Below the pieces are notes generated by a model. That model had not been told where the DNA came from. It saw only the letters and a program-made list of their open reading frames with translations, and ran no database searches. Both the position numbers and the translations under genes were made by a program. From Thermoanaerobaculum sp. (GTDB lineage Bacteria > Acidobacteriota > Thermoanaerobaculia > Multivoradales > UBA5704), in contig JAJKHS010000131.1 in assembly GCA_021154885.1 (NCBI GenBank), positions 41,717 through 105,716 on the forward strand: a DNA stretch of 64,000 bases, in the 5' to 3' direction. Below are positions 9,614 through 16,515 of this stretch, in pieces. The stretch's first letter is position 1. Each line of letters begins with the position of its first letter.

Positions 9614-9659
9614 GTGTAACACTAAATTACACCTCAATGATTCCTGGGGGCCAATAGAA
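9614..9659 (-). promoter_or_regulatory. shared upstream element, copy 2 (TTCTATTGG ... GTGTAAT palindrome)
   Basis: Read on the minus strand: TTCTATTGG, then 18 bases later a 19-bp palindrome with arms GTGTAA and TTACAC around seven bases. TTCTATTGG plus GTGTAAT also occur in the same order upstream of peptide gene 1 (11011-11058), with a longer spacer. A shared site in front of both peptide genes suggests common regulation; the binding protein is unknown. Confidence 0.5.
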
Positions 9660-9670
9660 CGTCTCCTCCG

Positions 9671-10618
9671 TCAGGGAAGCGTCAGCGTCGCGGGATCCTC
9701 CACGCCTGCGATCTCGAGCAGCCGGTGAAGCGGCTTGATGTGCAGCTCGACCAGCTTCACCACCGGCTGGGGATCGGTCAGGGATACGTCGGCGAGCAGC
9801 TCCCGGAGCTGCCGCGAAAGCTCGACCAGCTTCAGGGCGCAGTAGCTCACCGCGCCGCTACGGAAGAGGATCTTTTGCGCGGCGGCCAGAGCCTCCGGCT
9901 CGTCGACGCGCGTCGAAAGCTGCGCGAACTCGCCGCGACCGGCATGGTCCGCGGTCAGGGCATAGAGGATCGGCAGATTGTTGTGCCGGCGCTTCCAGTC
10001 CGCGCAGGCCGGCGATTCCAGGGCGTCTGCCAGATCGTCGTTGACCTGGATGTAGCGGCCGAGCAGGCGCCCCAGGTGGGCCAGCCGCTCCGCCGTGGCG
10101 GCGTCGGCACGGCCCAGGAGCGCGCCCATGCGCAGCGCCTCGCCGAAGAGCGGCGGGGACTTGGCCTCCACCACCCGCCAATAGTCCGCCTCGGTCTCGA
10201 GCTCCAATGAGTCGAGGCTCTGGCCGTAGCACGTGGCGAGGGACATGGTGGCGAAACTCTTCTGGAGCGCCGCCCGCACCGGCGCGCTCCCCTTGTCGAG
10301 AAGGAGCTGCCCCGCCGCTTGGAACGCCAGGGCCACGTTCGCCACCGGCCCGGGGCCAAGGCGGTGGAAGTCGCCGCGCGGATCGTCGTCCAGCATGTCG
10401 TCCACGAGGTGAATGCTGATCACCGAGCAGAAGACGGCGGCCGCCGCGGGCATGGCGTCCTCCTCGGAGCCCCCCACCGCCTTGCAGGCCGCCACCGGAT
10501 ACTCCCAGACGGAGGTCAATTCCCGATGGATCGGCCGCTCGATCAACTCGAGCATCAAAGGCCAGGAGGAGACCTCCGGAATCCTGCGGACTCTATTTCT
10601 CAGGTCCTCGAAGTCCAT
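9671..10618 (-). CDS. polyprenyl synthetase family protein, ComQ-like candidate
   Basis: A 315-residue all-helical isoprenyl synthase. The first Asp-rich motif, VDDMLDDDP, is at about residues 72-80 and the second, QVNDDLAD, at 191-198, both needed for Mg-diphosphate binding. The start at 10618 is chosen because GGAGGG stands nine bases upstream. In ordinary IspA/IspB loci the neighbours are dxs, xseB or quinone genes; here the gene is bracketed by two homologous small peptide genes with WGxWP tails and followed by a polytopic histidine kinase, the layout of comQ in Bacillus. It may therefore prenylate the peptides on Trp. A role in making a free isoprenoid remains the alternative. Confidence 0.85.
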   Translation of the reverse strand: MDFEDLRNRVRRIPEVSSWPLMLELIERPIHRELTSVWEYPVAACKAVGGSEEDAMPAAAAVFCSVISIHLVDDMLDDDPRGDFHRLGPGPVANVALAFQAAGQLLLDKGSAPVRAALQKSFATMSLATCYGQSLDSLELETEADYWRVVEAKSPPLFGEALRMGALLGRADAATAERLAHLGRLLGRYIQVNDDLADALESPACADWKRRHNNLPILYALTADHAGRGEFAQLSTRVDEPEALAAAQKILFRSGAVSYCALKLVELSRQLRELLADVSLTDPQPVVKLVELHIKPLHRLLEIAGVEDPATLTLP

Positions 10619-10741
10619 TCCCACATGCCCTCCTTGAAGGCCGTCGAGACCAAGCCCGGGGGGCCGGCCCCCCGGACCCGTGACACACTCACCAACGGCA
10701 CGCAACCATCAAGCGAGTTTCGTGCCGGTCACTCCGCCGCT

Positions 10742-10912
10742 CTACTGCGCGGCCATTACAGGCCACTGCCCCCAATCGGTAAGGGCGCTTTCTGCATGGC
10801 CGTTGAGCAGGGCTTTGGCGTCCTCGATCTGGCTGACCTTGCGGAGCGCCGCGAAAAGATTGCCCTGCTCGCCAACGGAAATAAACTTCCGGTAAAACTC
10901 TTGAATATGCAT
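10742..10912 (-). CDS. small Trp-containing peptide 1, candidate ComX-like pheromone precursor
   Basis: A 56-residue ORF with GGGGAGAG about nine bases before ATG. It shares M-x-IQEF, F-IS, LF-ALR, D-KAL and WG-x-WP with the peptide at 9176-9364. Here the motif is W47-G48-Q49-W50-P51 and only five residues follow, a placement close to that of the prenylated Trp in Bacillus ComX. No signal peptide or Cys pair is seen, so ordinary Sec export and bacteriocin disulphides are unlikely. It is the first gene of the peptide-synthase-peptide-kinase series, 123 bp before the ComQ-like gene. Processing and export are unknown. Confidence 0.7.
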   Translation of the reverse strand: MHIQEFYRKFISVGEQGNLFAALRKVSQIEDAKALLNGHAESALTDWGQWPVMAAQ

Positions 10913-10920
10913 CGGCGTAG

Positions 10921-10966
10921 CTCTCCCCTAGTAGGGGGAGCCGAAAGGCTCCCCACGGTTTTTGTT
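10921..10966. promoter_or_regulatory. tandem hairpins over the peptide-1 leader; terminator-like on the plus strand
   Basis: The perfect stem GGGGAGCC / GGCTCCCC (10935-10954) has a GAAA loop on the plus strand and is followed there by ACGG and a T-rich run (TTTTTGTTTT), like an intrinsic terminator of an antisense transcript. On the minus strand it lies in the 5' leader of peptide 1. A second short stem, CCCC-TACTA-GGGG, overlaps that gene's RBS, so it could also limit translation. Confidence 0.5.
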
Positions 10967-11010
10967 TTAACCCGTACAAACCTACAAACGATTTTAGAAA
11001 CTACAGTGGT

Positions 11011-11058
11011 ATTACACTCGGCAGGTGGTGGCCACGAGTCGCATTCCCCCCAATAGAA
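11011..11058 (-). promoter_or_regulatory. shared upstream element, copy 1
   Basis: On the minus strand TTCTATTGG is followed by GTGTAAT after 32 bases, as in copy 2 at 9614-9659, although here the palindrome is imperfect. The element is about 100 bp upstream of the peptide-1 start codon. Confidence 0.45.
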
Positions 11059-11141
11059 AAGTAGCAAAGTACGGCAACGGACTTCAGAGCACGCGCGTGT
11101 CCGTACCCTAAGGTGCGGCGAGCCCTGTCAGACCGTGACAG

Positions 11142-11182
11142 TGACACGAAGCTGACTTGGCGATGACACGGCAGATGACACG
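11142..11182. repeat. three TGACACG direct repeats
   Basis: TGACACG occurs at 11142, 11164 and 11176, with a related TGACAG just before. They lie in the 190-bp non-coding stretch between the REC-EAL gene and the peptide-1 leader. They could be protein-binding sites; nothing more can be seen. Confidence 0.4.
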
Positions 11183-11251
11183 AAAACCCGAAGCCAGATG
11201 GCGAAACTAAATAGATCTATTTGTGAATACTATTGATGAGCCGTGCCGCGC

Positions 11252-12478
11252 TCACGGCGGAGACGACGGCACGGCGCCGAGCGGCTCGAGGACACCGGAG
11301 TGATCCTGGCGGGCGGCGTCCGCCTGGAGCAACTGCGCCAGCTCGAGGCCGGGGAGCGGCTTGAGGAAGAAATAGCCCTGCGCGTAATCGATGCCGAGCA
11401 GGCGGAGCACCTCCGCATCCTCGGCCGTCTCGACCGCCTCCATCACCGTCGCCGTGCCGGCGCGCGCCGCCATCTCGGCCGTGCTCTGGACGATGATCTG
11501 TTTGAACGGATCGTGGGCCAGGCCGCGGCAGAAGGTGCCCGAAATCTTCAGGAAGTCCGGATGCAGATCTTGGAATAGGTTTAGATTCGAAGAGCCCTCG
11601 CCAAAGTCGTCGAGCGCGATCCGGAATCCCCTTTCGCGCAGCCGTTGCAGCGTCGCGGCAAAGGCGCGGGGATTGACGATCGTCTGCTGCTCGGTGAGCT
11701 CCAGGACGATGCTCTTCTCTTCCATGCCGGCGCCGCGGACCGCGGTGCACAGCTTGTCGGCGAACTCCGGGTTGGTCAGCGAGCGCGGCTGCACGTTGAG
11801 GAAGGTGACCACCGTGTTGCCGAGGTGGATCACCTCGGCCAGGGCGGCGCGGATGCAGATCATGTCCGCCTCGAACAGCAGCTCCTTCTGGGCGGCGTAG
11901 GCGAGGAAGACCGCCGGGCTGCCCAGCACCGAGTGGGCGGGGCCGCGGGCCAGGCTCTCGACGCCGAAGACCTCGAAGCGCGGCGCGCCGTCGCGCAGCT
12001 TGACCACCGGCTGCAGCACGGCGCGGATGGGGTTGGCGGCCATGAAGTCCTCGAGCAGCTCCACCTGCTGCACCTCGCCGTCGCCCTCCAGAGGGGCACC
12101 GGGAACGAGCTGGGCGTCCCGCCGGTCCAGCAGATAGCTGCGCAGGCGCGACAGTCCCTCGGACTTCTCGAGCACGGCGGTCACGCCGAGGACGGAGCAC
12201 AGGTCGCGCACCGCCTGATCGACGTAGCCGGAGAGGACGTAGACCGCGGTGTCGGGGAAGTTGGCGGTCACGAAGCGGACCAGGCGCATGCCGTCCAGGC
12301 CACCGAGCTGGGAGACGGAGAGGTCGGTGATGACGACGTCGAAGCGAAAACAGCGCAGCAACGCCTCGGCCGCCTCGATCTCCATGCAGGTGGTCAAGTC
12401 GAGACCCGGCAGCCGCAGACAGGCCGCCAGGGTGTCGACCACGATCGACTCGTCGTCGAGGATCAGTACGCGAAGCAC
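11252..12478 (-). CDS. response regulator with C-terminal EAL domain (c-di-GMP phosphodiesterase-like)
   Basis: About 408 residues from a GTG start; the longer frame to 12769 would encode low-complexity repeat sequence and is not credible. The N-terminal receiver has RVLILDDE, the phospho-acceptor in VVITDL and Lys in VLEK. The EAL domain follows with ESLARG, FLNVQP, ELTEQQ, IALDDFGEGSSNL and QGYFFLKP. EAL enzymes cleave c-di-GMP to pGpG. The usual KID after PD-x-I is KIS (DFLKIS), losing an acidic residue normally important for metal binding, so activity may be low. It lies upstream of the ComQX-like genes on the same strand and could belong to that signalling group. Confidence 0.85.
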   Translation of the reverse strand: MLRVLILDDESIVVDTLAACLRLPGLDLTTCMEIEAAEALLRCFRFDVVITDLSVSQLGGLDGMRLVRFVTANFPDTAVYVLSGYVDQAVRDLCSVLGVTAVLEKSEGLSRLRSYLLDRRDAQLVPGAPLEGDGEVQQVELLEDFMAANPIRAVLQPVVKLRDGAPRFEVFGVESLARGPAHSVLGSPAVFLAYAAQKELLFEADMICIRAALAEVIHLGNTVVTFLNVQPRSLTNPEFADKLCTAVRGAGMEEKSIVLELTEQQTIVNPRAFAATLQRLRERGFRIALDDFGEGSSNLNLFQDLHPDFLKISGTFCRGLAHDPFKQIIVQSTAEMAARAGTATVMEAVETAEDAEVLRLLGIDYAQGYFFLKPLPGLELAQLLQADAARQDHSGVLEPLGAVPSSPP

Positions 12479-12703
12479 GGCATCGTCATCGTGCCGCCCG
12501 GCAGGCGGCGGGAAATCACGGGGTTTATCAGCCTCCTCCGCTGCACCGGCCCACCTCGGCGCGCCAACCCTGGCGGCTCGGGGATGAGGTCCCCGCTCAC
12601 CCTCGAGGCGGAAACCGGTGATCCGAGAACGGATTTGAGTCTGGTGGGAGGGTATCCCGTCAAGTGCGAGGAAGTCAACCGCGGGGCGGGCAGGACAACC
12701 CGG

Positions 12704-12822
12704 CAAGGACAATAAGGACACCAAGGACTTCAAGGACAACCAAGGACGAGGAGCCCATGTCTTCCTCAAATCCCTTGATGTCCTTGGCGTCCTTTGTGTC
12801 CTTTAGGTCCTTTAGGTCCTTG
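12704..12822. repeat. mirrored array of 9-bp AAGGAC repeats (large inverted repeat)
   Basis: The left half holds five AAGGACnnn units with a 9-bp period (12704-12748). The right half has five units ending GTCC(T) with the same period (about 12774-12822). The two halves are complementary and would form a long hairpin in either transcript. The array fills most of the gap between the addA stop and the REC-EAL start. No RBS or plausible gene is seen in the rest of 12479-12849. Confidence 0.75.
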
Positions 12823-12849
12823 CTTTTGCGAGGCCCAGGTTCGTACGTC

Positions 12850-15800
12850 TCACCCCACCACCCGCCCCACCCGCAAAAACCACACCTCAAACCGTGGCGC
12901 CTCCTTCAGCTCCAACGCCTCCCGGATCGCCCGCGTGTACAGCTCCCCCTGGGGGGCGTAGACGGCCGCTCGCGCCTGGATCTCCTCATCCGTCTTCACC
13001 TCGTCCGTCTTGTAGTCGGCCACGACGATCCTGCCGTCCCGGGGATCGCGATAGAGGAGGTCGATCGCTCCGGTGACGACTCCCACCGGCGAGTGATCGC
13101 CCTCTCCTGGAGGCAGGAGGACGGGGAGCTCGCGGGCGAGGAGGTGATCCTTCAATCTTCGCAGGCGACCCAGTAGAGGGCCGGCCGCGAAGGTGTCGAG
13201 GAGGGACCCGGCCACGGGGAGGGCGCGCTCCAGCTCGTCCCCTTCCACCAGGGCGGCGAGGTAGGCGGGGAGGAGGGAGCGCTGGCGGCCGGCCTCCTGG
13301 CGCGGATCGGCGGCGAGGTCCCACTCCTCCAGGGCGCGGTGGATGGCGCCGCCGGCGGCCATGGCCGCGGCCCGGTCCACGACGGGCCGCCGCCGCTCGG
13401 GCCTCTCGCTCGCCAGGCGCTCGGTCTGCTGCTCCCGGAGCAGGGCGTGGGCCTCCTCGGAGGCGGCGCCGCCGAAGGGACGGGCCCTGCGGATCGCGGC
13501 CCGGACGCGCTCGGCGCCGAGGCCCGCCGCGACGAGGGCGATCTCCTCCGGCCCGGGCAGGGAGGGCCGCTCGGGCTCGGCGGCGAGGCGGAGGTCCCCG
13601 GACGGACGCAGGGCGGGGAACTTCCAGAGGGCGCCTGTGGCGTCCGCGAAGGTCCAGGCCGGGGTGTCGCCGCCCGCCAGGGCCTCTGACCAGCGGGCGT
13701 GAAGGTCGTCCGGCAGGTCGCGGCGGGAGAGAAGAAGCTCCATGAGGGTGCGGGCCTGGTCCCATGGCTTCGCAGCCCATCGGTCCTGCCGGTCGGGCCA
13801 GGCGCCGGCCAGGACCACGCGGTCCTTGGCCCGGGTCATGGCCACGTAGAGGAGGCGGACGCGCTCGGCGGCTTCCACCTGCCGGCGATCGGCCTCGACG
13901 CGGTCGAAGCCCAGGGTGGGCGCGCCGAAGAGGCGGTATTCAAAACCGCCGTCCACCCGGCCCGCCTCGGTGCGCGGGCCGCGGTCGCCCGGCGGCGCCT
14001 TGTGGAGCTGGAGGAGGTAGACGTGCTCGAAGTCCAGCCCCTTGGCGCCGTGGATGGTGAGGACGGAGACGGCGTCCTCCGAGCCCTCCGTGGGCCGCCC
14101 CTCCTCGGCCTCGCGGGCCTCGGCCACACTCCGGCGCAGGGCGCGGAGGATGGCCGTCACGTCCCCGCCCCCCTCCTCCATGGCCGTCAGGAGCTGGCGG
14201 AAGAAGCGCTCCAGGTTGGCCAGCCGGTAGGGACCTAGATACCGCGCCGCCTCGGTGGCCTCCACCAGAGTGAGCCCCCGCAGACGCTCGACGAAGAGGT
14301 CCGCCGGCTCGGTCGCGAAGGAGCGCCGCAGCAGGGCCAGGTTTTCGACCGCCACGAGGAGGTTGCGCTCCCAGCCGTGGACCCGTTCGATGCCGGGGAT
14401 CTCCCGCATTATTTCCCGAGATATTGCCTGGGCCGCGCCCTCGATCGCCTCCCGCAGGGCGGCGAGGGCGCCGGGGTCCGGGCCGGCCAGCTCGGTCATC
14501 CGCTTCGGGAGCTGGCGGTTCCAGAGGGGGATCAGGGCCGCGTCGGGCACGCCCACGGTCGAGGAGCGCAGCACGGTGAGCAGCGCGAGATGGTCCCCCG
14601 GGTCGAGGATCGCCCGCACCAGGGCCGCGGCCTCGATGACCTCGCGGCGGCGGTAGTACTGCTTGTCCCGCCCCACGGCGAAGGGGACGCGCGCCCGGCG
14701 CAGCTCCTCCAGGTAGAGGTCGAGGTCCCCCGTGCTGCGCAGCAGGAGGGCGATCTCCCGCCAGCGCACACCGTGCTCCTCGTGCAGGGCGCGGACGTCG
14801 GCGGCCAGGGCCGTGGCCTCGATCTGGGCGGCCTCGCCCACCGCCGTCCGGCCCGCGCCCTTCTCGTCCTCTCTCTTCCAGGAGACCCAGTGCTCGACCG
14901 GGGCCCAGCCGCCGCGGACGAAACCCGGATCGCCCTGCCGCCGCTCGCAGGCGAGAAGGGGCTCGAACGGGGGCTGGACGCCCGTGCGGGAGAGCATGAC
15001 GGGCTCGATCACCCGCGCCACCTCCTCCAGGATGACGGGCACGGAGCGGAAGTTCTCGACCAGCGACATCACCTCGCCCCCGGCCTCCCGCACCCTGCCC
15101 ACGAAGCCGTCGTAGGCCCGCAGGTCGGCATTGCGCCAGCCGTAGATGGACTGCTTGGGATCGCCCACCAGGAAGAGGCCGGGGCGCTCCTCCGGGGGAC
15201 CGTCGAGGGCGAGCCAGCGCAGCAGCTCGCACTGGATGCGGTCGGTGTCCTGGAACTCGTCCACCAGGAGCTGGTCGATGCGCCGCCGCACCTGCCGGCG
15301 CACCTCGGGCTGGCGGGCGAGGAGCTGCTCGGCGCCGGTCAGGAGGAAGTCGAAGGTGGCGACCCCCTGGGCCCGCAACTCGCCTTGGACGGCGGCGAGC
15401 AGGGAGCCGAGGGCGAGCCGGCCGTGCTCCAGCACCTCGGGATCGAGGCACGCCAGGTGCTCGAGGACCTGATCCAGGGCGCCGGCGGCCACGGCCAGCT
15501 CCTCCAGGACGTCGCCGAAGAGGTCGACGTCCTTTCTCTTGCGCGACCACTCGTGCAGATGGTCTCTCAGGTTCTCGGGGAGGAGCTCGGCCCCCCATTC
15601 CTTCAGGGTCGCCACCGGGACCTCGCCCTCGCCGGACTCGCCGAGACGGGCGATCAGGGTGGCGAGCCCCTCCTCGATCCTGCGGACGTTCTGGCCCCGC
15701 GTCTTGCGGAGCCGCGGCGCGACGAAGCCGTGGACCGCCTGGCAGGCGGCGGTCAGGCGGTTCCGGAAGGCGCGCACGGCGGCGGTGCCGAAGGGGTCTG

Positions 15801-16515
15801 TCCCCAGCTCGGCCGCGGGCAGGCCGGAGCCCAGCAGGGCGATCAGGGCCTCGACCATCTCCTGGGGGCCGAAGCCCTTGGCGGCCAGGGCTAGGAGATG
15901 GGGATCGCCGGGAGCGCCGTAGCCCTCGCGCAACCGGTCCTCCACGATCTCCTGGACGATCTCCTCGACCCGGCGGCCGTCGGCATCGATCACCAGATCG
16001 GGATGCACCCCCGCCTCCAGGGGGTGGTCGGCCAGCAACCCGCGGCAGAAGGCGTGGATGGTGCGCACGGCGAGATGGTCCAGGGTGCCCAGAAGGGCCC
16101 GGGCCCGGGCCGTGCGCTCCGCGGCGGGCGGCAGCAACCCGGCGTCGAGCCACGAAGGGACCTCACCCGATGATCCCAGCGAGGCGAGGGAGGCCAGCTC
16201 GCGGGCGGTCCGGCCGGCCATCTCGGCCGCCGCCGCCTCGGTGAAGGTGATGGCCACCACGCGGCCCAGGACCTCGGCGGCGATGCGGTCCGTCGTGACC
16301 TCCTCGGGACGGCCGAAGGGCTTCGCCGCCGCCCGCTGGGCGAGGCGCCGCTCTGTCCGCTCCCAGCCGGTGCCGAGGGTCCAGGAGAGCAGCCGGCCGA
16401 TGAGGGTGGTTGTCTTCCCCGTCCCCGCCCCGGCCTGGAGGACCAGGGGGCGGTCGAACCGCGTCTGGGCGGCCCGGCGGGCGTCGCGGTCCGCTTGGCG
16501 GAGAGGCTCGATCAC
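12850..16515 (-). CDS. addA: UvrD/RecB-type helicase-nuclease, AddA-like
   Basis: About 1221 residues from a GTG that overlaps the addB stop (GTGA). The protein acts with AddB in processing double-strand breaks. Seen: Walker A AGAGTGKTTTLIGRL near the N-terminus; VVAITFTEAAAAEM; DEFQDTDRIQ (Walker B); LVGDPKQSIYGWRNAD; VENFRS; the late helicase motifs SVLTIHGAKGLDFEHVYLLQ and LLYVAMTRAKDRVVLAG; and a C-terminal nuclease core GRIVVADYKTDE. The size and the nuclease tail match AddA/RecB rather than UvrD. The translational overlap with the upstream nuclease gene supports a two-subunit enzyme. Confidence 0.9.
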   Translation of the reverse strand: MIEPLRQADRDARRAAQTRFDRPLVLQAGAGTGKTTTLIGRLLSWTLGTGWERTERRLAQRAAAKPFGRPEEVTTDRIAAEVLGRVVAITFTEAAAAEMAGRTARELASLASLGSSGEVPSWLDAGLLPPAAERTARARALLGTLDHLAVRTIHAFCRGLLADHPLEAGVHPDLVIDADGRRVEEIVQEIVEDRLREGYGAPGDPHLLALAAKGFGPQEMVEALIALLGSGLPAAELGTDPFGTAAVRAFRNRLTAACQAVHGFVAPRLRKTRGQNVRRIEEGLATLIARLGESGEGEVPVATLKEWGAELLPENLRDHLHEWSRKRKDVDLFGDVLEELAVAAGALDQVLEHLACLDPEVLEHGRLALGSLLAAVQGELRAQGVATFDFLLTGAEQLLARQPEVRRQVRRRIDQLLVDEFQDTDRIQCELLRWLALDGPPEERPGLFLVGDPKQSIYGWRNADLRAYDGFVGRVREAGGEVMSLVENFRSVPVILEEVARVIEPVMLSRTGVQPPFEPLLACERRQGDPGFVRGGWAPVEHWVSWKREDEKGAGRTAVGEAAQIEATALAADVRALHEEHGVRWREIALLLRSTGDLDLYLEELRRARVPFAVGRDKQYYRRREVIEAAALVRAILDPGDHLALLTVLRSSTVGVPDAALIPLWNRQLPKRMTELAGPDPGALAALREAIEGAAQAISREIMREIPGIERVHGWERNLLVAVENLALLRRSFATEPADLFVERLRGLTLVEATEAARYLGPYRLANLERFFRQLLTAMEEGGGDVTAILRALRRSVAEAREAEEGRPTEGSEDAVSVLTIHGAKGLDFEHVYLLQLHKAPPGDRGPRTEAGRVDGGFEYRLFGAPTLGFDRVEADRRQVEAAERVRLLYVAMTRAKDRVVLAGAWPDRQDRWAAKPWDQARTLMELLLSRRDLPDDLHARWSEALAGGDTPAWTFADATGALWKFPALRPSGDLRLAAEPERPSLPGPEEIALVAAGLGAERVRAAIRRARPFGGAASEEAHALLREQQTERLASERPERRRPVVDRAAAMAAGGAIHRALEEWDLAADPRQEAGRQRSLLPAYLAALVEGDELERALPVAGSLLDTFAAGPLLGRLRRLKDHLLARELPVLLPPGEGDHSPVGVVTGAIDLLYRDPRDGRIVVADYKTDEVKTDEEIQARAAVYAPQGELYTRAIREALELKEAPRFEVWFLRVGRVVG

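Noticed and set aside
12479..12769. Extended start for the REC-EAL protein
   Set aside because: It would encode the 9-bp repeat array as Lys-Asp repeats and has no RBS; the receiver domain starts at the GTG at 12478.
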